From CPC320 sp002336405 (GTDB taxonomy: Bacteria > Pseudomonadota > Alphaproteobacteria > Rhodobacterales > Rhodobacteraceae), in the NCBI GenBank assembly GCA_949372595.1, contig CASIAN010000009.1, forward strand, positions 62,001 to 126,000: DNA of 64,000 nt, in the 5' to 3' direction. The notes beneath the pieces are model-generated. The model was not told where the DNA came from. It made no database searches and worked only from the letters and a program-made list of their open reading frames with translations. This document shows positions 36,123-43,909 of this stretch, piece after piece (within the stretch, counting starts at the first letter, position 1; each line of letters starts with the position of its first letter). The position numbers and the translations under genes were made by a program.

Positions 36123-36713
36123 TTAGCGGGTTAAAATCATCTGATCTCGCTTGATTTCGATGCTCGAAAATAGGTTGAGGTAACTCATCCCAAGCAGCGA
36201 TTGCCGCAATTCTCCGCCGTTGACCACGGCTTGAATATTTTGTGCGCTTACCGCGCCAATGGTGATTGTATCCAGCTGTACGGGCGCCATGCGCACGGTG
36301 CCATTGGCGGTTTGTGCCTGCATCCAGTAATTCAGTTCAGCGTCTTTGAAACCAAGTTTTTTGGCGTCTTGCTGGCTTAGAACAATTTGGCTTGCACCGG
36401 TATCAACCAGAAATACCAGCGTGTGACCGTTGACCTCAAGGCTCAGATGATAATGTCCGTCAGCTTGTTTGGGGATGATAATTTTATCGCCCTCGACCAG
36501 TCCAGTGCCTAACGTGGCTCCGGGCGGTTGGGTCTTGCGAATGTCTTGCCACATGCCAATCGCCGCGATCATCGCAACAAAAATGAACAGCCAGACACCT
36601 GCCTGCTTGGCCATTTTTCCAAGTTCGCCCCGACGGGTCATCAGCACAGAGCCAACAATTACCGCGATCAGGATGCCCAAGTACGTCAACCTTGCATAAT
36701 CAGGCCCCCCCAT
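36123..36713 (-). CDS. Membrane-anchored retropepsin-like aspartic protease (TIGR02281 type)
   Basis: 196 residues. Two N-terminal helices (LGILIAVIVGSVLM and AGVWLFIFVAMIAAIGMW) anchor a single aspartic-protease domain with the catalytic FLVDTGASQIVLS at about 102-114 and a C-terminal SLLGMSYLNLF. One DTG motif per chain implies dimerisation, as in retropepsins. The natural substrate is unknown. It begins 3 bp after the marC stop and is probably co-transcribed with marC. Confidence 0.88.
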   Translation of the reverse strand: MGGPDYARLTYLGILIAVIVGSVLMTRRGELGKMAKQAGVWLFIFVAMIAAIGMWQDIRKTQPPGATLGTGLVEGDKIIIPKQADGHYHLSLEVNGHTLVFLVDTGASQIVLSQQDAKKLGFKDAELNYWMQAQTANGTVRMAPVQLDTITIGAVSAQNIQAVVNGGELRQSLLGMSYLNLFSSIEIKRDQMILTR

Positions 36714-36716
36714 CGG

Positions 36717-37355
36717 CTAGCCTCCGGGTCGCATGTGTTGGGTGAATGTTTCGATGCCATCCATCACAAACTGCACCGCCAACGCTGCCAGCAACATGCC
36801 CAATATACGTGTTACCACATTGATCCCGATTTTGCCCAACAGTCGCTCCAAAAGTGGCCCGATGGCAAACATCACATAAACCAGTATTAGCACGCTCACC
36901 ATCACCAACGTGACCTGCCCGACACCCAACCCGCCAGGGTGCTTTTCGGTCAACAGGATCACCGAGGTAATCGCGCCGGGGCCTGCGATCAGTGGGATTG
37001 CCAAGGGGAAAACCGAAGGATCCCCTTCGGTGTCATCTTCGCTTTGGTCTTCACGCCGCTGGCTGCGCCGATTGAACAACATTTCCAGCGCCGTTAAAAA
37101 TAATAATATGCCCCCCGCAATACGGAAAGCAGGCATTGAGATGCCCACGAAGCCCAGCACAGATTCGCCAAGAATCGAGAAAAGAATCAAGACCCCGCCG
37201 CCAACCATCACGGCACGCAAAGCAACACTGCGCCGCCGCCGGGCCGACATGCCTTGGGTTATGGCGACAAAAAAGGGCGCTAACCCAATGGGGTCAATTA
37301 TGACAAACAAGGTAACGAAAGACGTCACGAGAAAAGTCGTGTCGAAAAATGCCAC
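36717..37355 (-). CDS. MarC-family (UPF0056) integral membrane protein
   Basis: About 212 residues with six membrane helices. FVTLFVIIDPIGLAPFFVAIT in helix 1 and a matching PLIAGPGAITSVILL in the second half show the internal repeat of MarC/UPF0056. A charged loop with RRSQRREDQSEDD lies between the halves. Function is unresolved; early links to antibiotic resistance were not confirmed. I chose the GTG at 37355 because AAGGA lies 8 nt upstream. The retropepsin-like gene follows after 3 bp. Confidence 0.88.
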   Translation of the reverse strand: MAFFDTTFLVTSFVTLFVIIDPIGLAPFFVAITQGMSARRRRSVALRAVMVGGGVLILFSILGESVLGFVGISMPAFRIAGGILLFLTALEMLFNRRSQRREDQSEDDTEGDPSVFPLAIPLIAGPGAITSVILLTEKHPGGLGVGQVTLVMVSVLILVYVMFAIGPLLERLLGKIGINVVTRILGMLLAALAVQFVMDGIETFTQHMRPGG

Positions 37356-37672
37356 GCTGTGGATCCTTTGCAAATATGGTTGACGACGTTCAGATACCAA
37401 AAATAAATAAAGTGGTGAAGGGGCGGAGCGGCTAAGGGATAAGCCTTGAATAGATACCTTGGCTCAAAGCCTATGCGGTACATAGGAGTGGTTCCAATGA
37501 AAATCCAGCTGAAATCAATGTTGGGCACGTCTCAGGGTCGTTTTAGTCGTGGGTAAATACCACAATTGACTGTGAGCCATGCGGCGAAGGCAGACAAGGT
37601 TTGGGGGATTTCATTGCATTTTTTTTTAGTATTCTGTTAAAATAAAAACGTTTTATTTAAGGATTTGATTTT
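37356..37672. other. Divergent intergenic region marC / hxlR
   Basis: About 317 bp without a supported gene. The left part contains the leader of marC. The right part is AT-rich and carries the palindrome listed separately just before the HxlR start. No RNA gene is recognised. Confidence 0.5.
37640..37658 (+). promoter_or_regulatory. Palindrome upstream of the HxlR regulator gene
   Basis: AAATAAAA (37640-37647) and TTTTATTT (37651-37658) are an 8-bp perfect inverted repeat with a 3-nt spacer, 14 bp before the start codon and immediately before AAGGA. HxlR dimers bind such repeats, so an autoregulatory operator is plausible. AT-richness weakens the case. Confidence 0.5.
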
Positions 37673-38008
37673 ATGGGACTTGATTTCGCCCCCTTGCCGA
37701 AAACAGCGCATGACTGCGCTGTTGAGGCCACAATCTCCGTTGTTAGTGGAAAATGGAAACCTATTCTACTGTACCAGATGCGTGGTGGCGCCAAGCGGTA
37801 TTCTGAATTGCACCGGCTTGTGCCGCAGGCATCAGAAAGAATGCTGGTACGGTCTTTACGAGAACTGGAACAAGATCACTTAATACAGCGCAAAGTTTAC
37901 AAACAGGTGCCGGCCCGGGTCGAGTATGCTCTAACCGCGGATGGCGAATCTTTGATCCCGGTGCTTAGCATGATGAGTGTTTGGGGTAATGAACGGCAGT
38001 ACGCGTGA
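37673..38008 (+). CDS. HxlR-family winged-helix transcriptional regulator
   Basis: 111 residues. The family hallmarks are clear: a Cys near the N-terminus (HDCAVEATISVVSGKWKPILLYQM), then RYSELHRLVPQASERMLVRSLRELE as recognition helix-turn-helix (quoted in overview), and VEYALTADGESLIPVL closing the wing. N-terminal Cys residues in HxlR proteins can sense reactive species; that is inferred here. AAGGA lies 9 nt before the ATG. The SnoaL-like gene 257 bp downstream may be a target. Confidence 0.93.
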   Translation: MGLDFAPLPKTAHDCAVEATISVVSGKWKPILLYQMRGGAKRYSELHRLVPQASERMLVRSLRELEQDHLIQRKVYKQVPARVEYALTADGESLIPVLSMMSVWGNERQYA

Positions 38009-38163
38009 GGCCAATAAGCGCAATGGCAATATTAGTGAATGTATTTTCGGGTCTTAATTTCGCCTGAAGTACCGCAAAAACAGCTTTTACTTACGTCTAT
38101 GTCAGTAACTAACACCTGCGCATGTAGCCGTTTTTTATGACATGGATATGTGTTCTGCGTTGT

Positions 38164-38177
38164 CTCGGAGTTCCGAG
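38164..38177 (+). promoter_or_regulatory. Short palindrome upstream of the SnoaL-like gene
   Basis: CTCGGA and TCCGAG form a 6-bp inverted repeat with a 2-nt spacer, about 89 bp before the SnoaL-like start. It differs in sequence from the repeat in front of hxlR, so there is no evidence that the same regulator binds both. Confidence 0.35.
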
Positions 38178-38265
38178 GATTTGAAAGCGCTCGATGTGGG
38201 GGAATTTAGCGATCCTTACATGGACTGTTCCAGCACAGATACATTGATTTTTATGGAGAATACTC

Positions 38266-38658
38266 ATGTCAAACAGTGAAATTATCGCAGCATATTTTAA
38301 AGCTATTCAAACAGGGGATCTCGCCAAACTCGGCGCACTGGTGGCCGCAGATGTGATTTGGCACCAACCCGGTGACAATCAGTTTTCCGGCACCCATACT
38401 GGCGCTGAGGCCGTCTTCGCAATGATCGGTAGCATGATGGAAGCTTCGGCCGGCACCTTCAAGATCGATTTAGTCAAAGATATTATGGTTAATGGGGCAG
38501 AGGTTGCTGCGACCATCGATTTTTCTGGCCAGCGCAATGGCACAGAGATGGCGCTTGGCGGTGTTGATGTCTTTACGGTGAAAAATGGCCAGATTGCCGA
38601 AGTCTGGTTATACTCTAGTGATCAAGCTGCAGAAGATGCCTTCTGGGGTAAGTCCTAA
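38266..38658 (+). CDS. SnoaL-like / NTF2-fold protein
   Basis: 130 residues with the NTF2-like cone: an N-terminal helix pair (IIAAYFKAIQTGDLAKLGALV), DVIWHQPGDNQFSGTHTG lining the pocket, and strands ending FTVKNGQIAEVWLY and DQAAEDAFWG. The family includes isomerases, dehydratases and ligand-binding proteins, so no reaction can be assigned. A GGAG lies before the ATG. Its only close neighbour is the upstream HxlR regulator; a rho-independent terminator closes the unit. Confidence 0.88.
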   Translation: MSNSEIIAAYFKAIQTGDLAKLGALVAADVIWHQPGDNQFSGTHTGAEAVFAMIGSMMEASAGTFKIDLVKDIMVNGAEVAATIDFSGQRNGTEMALGGVDVFTVKNGQIAEVWLYSSDQAAEDAFWGKS

Positions 38659-38669
38659 ACGGCAGGCAT

Positions 38670-38708
38670 GGTGCAGGCTTATTCAGGCCTGCACCGCACT
38701 AATTTTTT
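38670..38708 (+). terminator. Rho-independent terminator after the SnoaL-like gene
   Basis: GGTGCAGGC (38670-38678) pairs perfectly with GCCTGCACC (38687-38695) across an 8-nt loop, followed a few bases later by a run of six T (38703-38708). It starts 12 bp after the stop codon. Confidence 0.8.
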
Positions 38709-38889
38709 GGAAAATGGCGTTGCAACGGTTCTGGGTGAAAAGACAAAATCGCTCTTCTAAAGGGTTTTGGCGGTGAAGTTTCATATCCGCTTTTCGAAAA
38801 AACAGATAAAATATGTGTTTAGGTTCTTTTTAAGGGACGAGTGCCATGACAGTCCGACAGGAGCGCCGCAGCGTCATGCTCCAAGTCCG

Positions 38890-40749
38890 TCAGGCTTGGT
38901 TTTCGGCCTTATCAAGTTTTTCCAACGCCGTCATCCACAACGTCTCTGCGCGCTCAAGCGCGTTCATAACTTCACTGTATTTTTTCTGCCAAACTTCGCT
39001 CTCAACAATTTTTTCTGGTTGATACATGGCTGGATCGCCCAGCTTTTTGGCCAGTTTGTCGCGCATTTCGTTCAGTTTACTCACCCGCGCCTCGCAGGTG
39101 CGCACATCGCCACGCAGCCCCAAAATTTGATCCCGAGACGGGCGTGGTTTGTCTTTTTTGGCACTTGCCTTGGATTTAGCCTCAGGCTTGTTGCTGCTGA
39201 GCAACATTTTGCGGTATGCTTCAAGGTCTTCCTCATAGGGTATCACGGCGCCATCTTTGATCAACCAAAGCCTGTCGGCCACAAGCGACAGCAAATGCAT
39301 ATCGTGGCTGACCAGTATCACGGCGCCAGAATAACTGGTTAGCGCCTCGACCAGCGCCTCTCGGCTTTCAATGTCGAGGTGGTTGGTCGGCTCATCCAAA
39401 ATCAGCATATGCGGTGCATCCAATGTGGCCAACAACAGCGAAAGTCGCGCTTTTTGTCCACCCGACAAGCGTCCAACCGGGGTTTCAGCCTGATCGGGTC
39501 CCAGCCCAAAACCGGCTAATTGTGCGCGCAGTTTTGATTGCATCGTGCCGGGACGTTCGCGTTGTAAATGTTGCAGAGGTGTCTCTTCGATGTACAACTC
39601 GTCCACCTGATGCTGGGCAAAATAGCCAATACGCAGTTTGGATGACCTTGTCAGCTTGCCAGCCATACACGGCAGGCGATCAGACAGCAGCTTGGACAGG
39701 GTCGATTTGCCCTGACCGTTTTTGCCCAAAAGGGCGATCCGGTCGTCTTGGTCAATTCGCAGATCGAGCCGCTTTAGAACTGCGGTGCCGTTATAGCCGA
39801 CCTCGCCGCCCTCAATCCGAATGATCGGTGGTGACAGTTCTTCGGGTTCGGGAAAGGTAAAGACCCGGCGCGCTGCCTCTTCGGGCGCGGCAATCATATC
39901 CATCCGCTCGATCATCTTCAGGCGGGCTTGGGCCTGTTTGGCTTTTGAGGCTTTAGCGCGAAACCGGTCGACAAAGGATTGCAGATGGGCTTTGCGGGCG
40001 TCTTGCTTTTTGGCCAGAGACGCCTGCATGGCACGGCGTTCGGCGCGCTGGCGTGCGAACTGGTCATAGGGACCGGTGTAATAGGTCAGTTTTTTGTCTT
40101 CGAGATGCAGGATCGCCCCAACAGAACGGTTCAGCAGCGCGCGGTCATGGCTGATAATAATTACCGTATGGGGGTATTTGACCAGATAGTTTTCAAGCCA
40201 GAGCGCCCCCTCGAGATCAAGATAGTTGGTTGGCTCGTCAAGCAACAACAAATCGGGTTGGGCAAACAGCACAGCGGCCAGTGCCACGCGCATGCGCCAT
40301 CCCCCCGAAAAGCCGCTGCAGGGCATGCGCTGTTCGGCGGCATCAAACCCCAGTCCTTTGAGAATGCTCGAGGCGCGCCCCTCGGCCGACCAGGCGTTAA
40401 TATCGGCCAGACGGGTTTGGATCTCGGCGATTCTCGCCCCTTCACTGGCGGTTTCCGCCTCAAGCAAAAGTGTGGCCCGTTCGGTGTCTGCGGCCAGCAC
40501 GGTGTCCAACAGGCTGACCTCGGAGGAGGGTACCTCTTGCGAGACCCCGCCGATGCGGGCCCGGCTGGGCAGTGAAATTGCGCCACCCTCTAAGGCCAGA
40601 TCGCCGCGGATCAGATGAAACAGCGTGGTTTTCCCAGCCCCGTTGCGGCCGATCAAGCCGACCTTGTGACCTGTGGGGATCATGGCGCTGGCGGCGTCTA
40701 AAAGCGGTCGGCCTTCGACTGAATATGAGATGTCTTCAATTTTTAACAT
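38890..40749 (-). CDS. ABC-F family ATP-binding protein
   Basis: 619 residues with two ATP-binding cassettes and no membrane helices, the ABC-F layout. First cassette: Walker A GRNGAGKT (about 35-42), signature FSGGWRMRVALA and Walker B LLLLDEPTNYLD. Second cassette: GKNGQGKS, LSGGQKARLSLL and MLILDEPTNHLD. A basic linker (about 225-290) lies between them, and the C-terminal coiled coil is rich in Lys (SKASAKKDKPRPSRD onward). ABC-F proteins act on ribosomes, resolving stalls or regulating translation; this size resembles YheS/Uup. The exact subfamily is not resolved. Confidence 0.93.
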   Translation of the reverse strand: MLKIEDISYSVEGRPLLDAASAMIPTGHKVGLIGRNGAGKTTLFHLIRGDLALEGGAISLPSRARIGGVSQEVPSSEVSLLDTVLAADTERATLLLEAETASEGARIAEIQTRLADINAWSAEGRASSILKGLGFDAAEQRMPCSGFSGGWRMRVALAAVLFAQPDLLLLDEPTNYLDLEGALWLENYLVKYPHTVIIISHDRALLNRSVGAILHLEDKKLTYYTGPYDQFARQRAERRAMQASLAKKQDARKAHLQSFVDRFRAKASKAKQAQARLKMIERMDMIAAPEEAARRVFTFPEPEELSPPIIRIEGGEVGYNGTAVLKRLDLRIDQDDRIALLGKNGQGKSTLSKLLSDRLPCMAGKLTRSSKLRIGYFAQHQVDELYIEETPLQHLQRERPGTMQSKLRAQLAGFGLGPDQAETPVGRLSGGQKARLSLLLATLDAPHMLILDEPTNHLDIESREALVEALTSYSGAVILVSHDMHLLSLVADRLWLIKDGAVIPYEEDLEAYRKMLLSSNKPEAKSKASAKKDKPRPSRDQILGLRGDVRTCEARVSKLNEMRDKLAKKLGDPAMYQPEKIVESEVWQKKYSEVMNALERAETLWMTALEKLDKAENQA

Positions 40750-40891
40750 GCGCGGCGTTTATCAGAGCTAGCGCAGCGCCGCCAGCGGTCAATTTAGGTT
40801 TTGGCCAGCTTTTAGCATGCTTTCGTGCCCAGCTTGTATTTTTGCTTTCTCATCGGCAAACTGACGGCATTTAAACCAAGTGATTCCAGTT

Positions 40892-41440
40892 ATGATGCTC
40901 ATACGTCCCTCTATTTCTAAAGATGCCTCCAGCCTTGCGCTTTTGTCGCTAGAGGTCTGGTCGGCAACCTATCTGCGCCGGGGTATCAACGCTTTTTTTG
41001 CGGATTATGCGTTGAAAAAGTTCTCAAAGCCTAGCTTTGAGGCAGCGTTATGTGATCCCCTTGAAATCTTTCTCGTGGCAGAAAGAAATAAGTTGTTGCA
41101 GGGCTATATCCGACTGCGCCTGAACAGCGATTGCGGTCTAGAGGACACGGGAGTGGCTGAGATAAGAACGCTCTATGTCAGGCCGCCACACCACAACAGG
41201 GGCATCGGCAAGGCGTTGTTGCGCGCCGGTCTGTCGACTTTGGAAGCCGGCGTGCACGGCAGGCCTTGGTTGGCGGTGAATGCCCAAAACAAAGAAGCGA
41301 TCGGTTTTTATACCACCCAAGGGTTTGAACGAGTTGGAAAACGTAATTTTTGCATCGAGGACACTCGATTTTTAAACTATATTCTGTCCTACGCTGTGTC
41401 ACCGACCGATGCGTGCCAAAAGGCTATGCAAGACGGCTAA
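40892..41440 (+). CDS. GNAT family N-acetyltransferase
   Basis: About 182 residues. The core is typical: EVWSATYLRRGINAFF in the N-terminal helices, IFLVAERNKLLQGYIRL (beta2-3), VAEIRTLYVRPPHHNRGIGKALL with the acetyl-CoA loop HHNRGIGKA, and LAVNAQNKEAIGFYTTQGFERVGKR at the C-terminal half. Substrate unknown. Adjacent ATG codons at 40892 and 40895 or a GTG at 40880 could start translation, none with a strong Shine-Dalgarno. It lies alone between the ABC-F gene and ndk. Confidence 0.88.
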   Translation: MMLIRPSISKDASSLALLSLEVWSATYLRRGINAFFADYALKKFSKPSFEAALCDPLEIFLVAERNKLLQGYIRLRLNSDCGLEDTGVAEIRTLYVRPPHHNRGIGKALLRAGLSTLEAGVHGRPWLAVNAQNKEAIGFYTTQGFERVGKRNFCIEDTRFLNYILSYAVSPTDACQKAMQDG

Positions 41441-41534
41441 CAAGGTACTTTTCAATTGGTAAACCTCGTGTTAGTGGGCGGAGAAATTTCCGTTCGGCAC
41501 ATTGGGTGCCGACACCAAACAAGGATTAAGGCAT

Positions 41535-41957
41535 ATGGCCGTCGAACGCACCCTGAGCATCATTAAACCAGACGCAACAAACCGCAATCTAACCGGCAAG
41601 ATCAACGCCAAGTTCGAAGACGCGGGTCTGCGTATTGCGGCGCAAAAGCGCGTTCACCTGACCATTGCGCAAGCGGGCGTGTTTTATGCCGAGCATGCCG
41701 AGCGTCCGTTTTACGGCGAGCTGTGCGAGTTTATGGCCTCTGCGCCGGTCGTGCTGCAGGTGCTTGAGGGTGAAGGCGCGATTGCCAAAAACCGCGAAGT
41801 TATGGGCGCTACCAATCCGGCAGATGCCGCTGCGGGCACTGTGCGCGCGGAATTTGCGCAGTCGGTTGGCGAGAACTCGGTGCACGGTTCCGACAGTCCT
41901 GAAAGCGCAGCGCGTGAGATCGCTTACTTTTTCTCGGGCCTTGAACTGGTTGGCTAA
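41535..41957 (+). CDS. ndk: Nucleoside diphosphate kinase
   Basis: Transfers the gamma phosphate among nucleoside di- and triphosphates through a phospho-histidine. 140 residues. ERTLSIIKPDATNRNL at the N-terminus, MGATNPADAAAGTVR for nucleotide binding and the active-site His in SVHGSDSPESA (about 117) are all present. I chose ATG 41535; the upstream frame lacks homology. A clear terminator follows the stop. Confidence 0.98.
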   Translation: MAVERTLSIIKPDATNRNLTGKINAKFEDAGLRIAAQKRVHLTIAQAGVFYAEHAERPFYGELCEFMASAPVVLQVLEGEGAIAKNREVMGATNPADAAAGTVRAEFAQSVGENSVHGSDSPESAAREIAYFFSGLELVG

Positions 41958-41986
41958 GCGTCAGGTTTTCTGACCCCGATTTTATC

Positions 41987-42021
41987 AAGGGCGGCGTCCA
42001 AACTGGCGCGGCCCTTTTTTT
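41987..42021 (+). terminator. Rho-independent terminator of ndk
   Basis: AAGGGC (41987-41992) pairs with GCCCTT (42011-42016), and the stem continues inward with GCGTC/GGCGC-type pairs around a single G-G mismatch. A run of T follows to 42021. It starts 30 bp after the ndk stop and overlaps the 3' end of the neighbouring pseudogene on the other strand. Confidence 0.8.
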
Positions 42022-42282
42022 ATGGGCCTTTAACGCATCAAAACGCCCCCGCAACGCCAGTTTTTCCGTGCCTTTGCAATCGTTCCACGGCCTGCCTTGT
42101 AACCCCATCACCAAAACATATTAGCTGATGAAATGTGGTCGGGTGCCAGATTGCAGCAGTTTGGCATAGGCCGCATCTGCACCCAAAGTGCGCAGCGCCT
42201 CGGCAGAAGCAATGCCGGCGCGGGCGCAGGCCTGCTCGAAAGCGGGCCCCAGATTGCGGATAGAGGAGACGGGTATGGACAT
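42022..42282 (-). pseudogene. TfoX C-terminal-domain-like gene with an in-frame stop
   Basis: From ATG 42282 the reading is SSIRNLGPAFEQACARAGIA followed by SAEALRTLGADAAYAKLL and GTRPHF, then a TAA at 42121-42123. The same frame continues directly as YVLVMGLQGRPWNDCKG and TEKLALRGRFDALK. Both parts together match the helix-hairpin-helix TfoX C-terminal domain as a free-standing protein. The stop falls where family members have an ordinary residue within GYYALVMGLQGRPW-type text. The single nonsense codon suggests a recent lesion, or a sequencing error. No stop closes the frame before the ndk terminator, so the 3' end is approximate. Confidence 0.75.
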
Positions 42283-42538
42283 CAGCGTGCACGTTGTTGT
42301 GGAATATGCAAATGCCTTATCGTGTGGTGGCGGGTATGGCAAACGTCCCACCGCCTAAAGAGCGCGCCAAAGCACTTGGCAGGGGGGGGATAATTTGGTA
42401 TTGTAAGCATATGAAGATAGAAACCTGCATAGAGATTTGCATTTACCGCTGACTGAGCCGCGCGGGTTTCGCTTTTTTGTTTCCGAACTGAACTGAAGTT
42501 GATACGCCCGCAGCGCGACCGCACGCGAGGGAGACCCA

Positions 42539-43909
42539 ATGGCGCAGATCAAACTTCACAACACGAAGACCCGGCATAAAGAGATTTTTGAGCCGATCGA
42601 TGCGGCCAATGTCCGGCTGTATCTTTGTGGACCAACGGTTTACGACCGCGCCCATATCGGCAATGCGCGCAATGTGATCATGTTTGATGTGCTCTACCGG
42701 TTGCTGCGCCTCAGATATGGTAGCGGCCATGTCACCTATGTGCGAAATTTCACTGATGTGGATGACAAAATTAACGCTCGCGCCCTCGACAGCGGCCGCA
42801 GCATTGGCGAGATCACCGCTGAGACGATAGGGTGGTATCTGGACGATATGGCGGCGTTGGGCAATCTTGAGCCGGACCATATGCCGCGCGCAACGCAATA
42901 TGTCCCGCAGATGGTGAGGATGATTGAAGATCTGATCGCCCGAGACCATGCCTATGCCGCCGGGGGCCATGTGTTGTTTGCGGTCGATAGCTATGCCGCC
43001 TATGGCGCATTGTCGGGCCGTTCGTTGGACGATATGATCGCCGGTGCCCGTGTCGAGGTAGCACCTTATAAACGCAATCCGATGGATTTTGTTCTGTGGA
43101 AACCCTCAGATGCCACAGCGCCAGGTTGGGACAGCCCCTGGGGCTATGGCCGGCCGGGCTGGCACATCGAATGTTCTGCCATGGCGTATGAACTGTTGGG
43201 CTCAAGCTTTGATATTCATGGGGGCGGTAACGACCTGATGTTTCCGCATCATGAAAATGAACTTGCGCAAAGTTGCTGCGCGGTGCCCGATGGTGGGTTT
43301 GCAAACGTCTGGTTGCACAATGAGATGCTGCAGGTCGAAGGCAAGAAAATGTCGAAATCGCTTGGTAATTTCTTTACGGTGCGCGATCTGTTGGACCGAG
43401 GTGTGCCGGGGGAGGTAATCCGCTTGGTATTTTTGTCGACGCATTACGGCAAGCCGATGGATTGGACTGCAAAAAAGGCCCAAGACGCTGAGAAAACACT
43501 GCGAAAATGGCGGGCGCTGTCGGCGGGTATCGAACCCGCCTCTTGCGCGGCCTCTGATGTGTTGAGCTGTTTGTCAGACGATTTGAATACGGCCGGTGCC
43601 ATTGGAGTTTTGCATCAGTTGGCGGCGCAGGCAGATGCCGCGGGGCTGTTGGCTGGTGCCCAGATCATGGGGCTCTTGTTACCGCAGATGGGGGATTGGG
43701 CCGCAACGGTCGATGTGGATTTAAGCGCTTATGCTGCGGCGTTGGAAACCGCGAGGGTTGCTGCAATGCAAAGCAAAGATTTTTCGCAAGTGGACCAGAT
43801 GAAAGTCATGCTGACGGGCGCAGGTGTCGAAGTGCGCATGAGCAAGGCCGGGGTTGACCTTTTGCCAAGTGCTGGTTTTGATGCAACAAAACTGGAGCCT
43901 TCGCCATGA
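42539..43909 (+). CDS. cysS: Cysteinyl-tRNA synthetase
   Basis: Charges tRNA-Cys. 456 residues, class I. CGPTVYDRAHIGNARN holds the zinc Cys and the HIGN form of the HIGH motif (about 28-43). WHIECSAMA and HHENELAQS hold the further zinc ligands, and KKMSKSLGNF is the KMSKS loop (about 268-277). GAGGGAG lies about 7 nt before the ATG. The cimA gene overlaps the cysS stop by 4 bp (ATGA). Confidence 0.98.
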   Translation: MAQIKLHNTKTRHKEIFEPIDAANVRLYLCGPTVYDRAHIGNARNVIMFDVLYRLLRLRYGSGHVTYVRNFTDVDDKINARALDSGRSIGEITAETIGWYLDDMAALGNLEPDHMPRATQYVPQMVRMIEDLIARDHAYAAGGHVLFAVDSYAAYGALSGRSLDDMIAGARVEVAPYKRNPMDFVLWKPSDATAPGWDSPWGYGRPGWHIECSAMAYELLGSSFDIHGGGNDLMFPHHENELAQSCCAVPDGGFANVWLHNEMLQVEGKKMSKSLGNFFTVRDLLDRGVPGEVIRLVFLSTHYGKPMDWTAKKAQDAEKTLRKWRALSAGIEPASCAASDVLSCLSDDLNTAGAIGVLHQLAAQADAAGLLAGAQIMGLLLPQMGDWAATVDVDLSAYAAALETARVAAMQSKDFSQVDQMKVMLTGAGVEVRMSKAGVDLLPSAGFDATKLEPSP

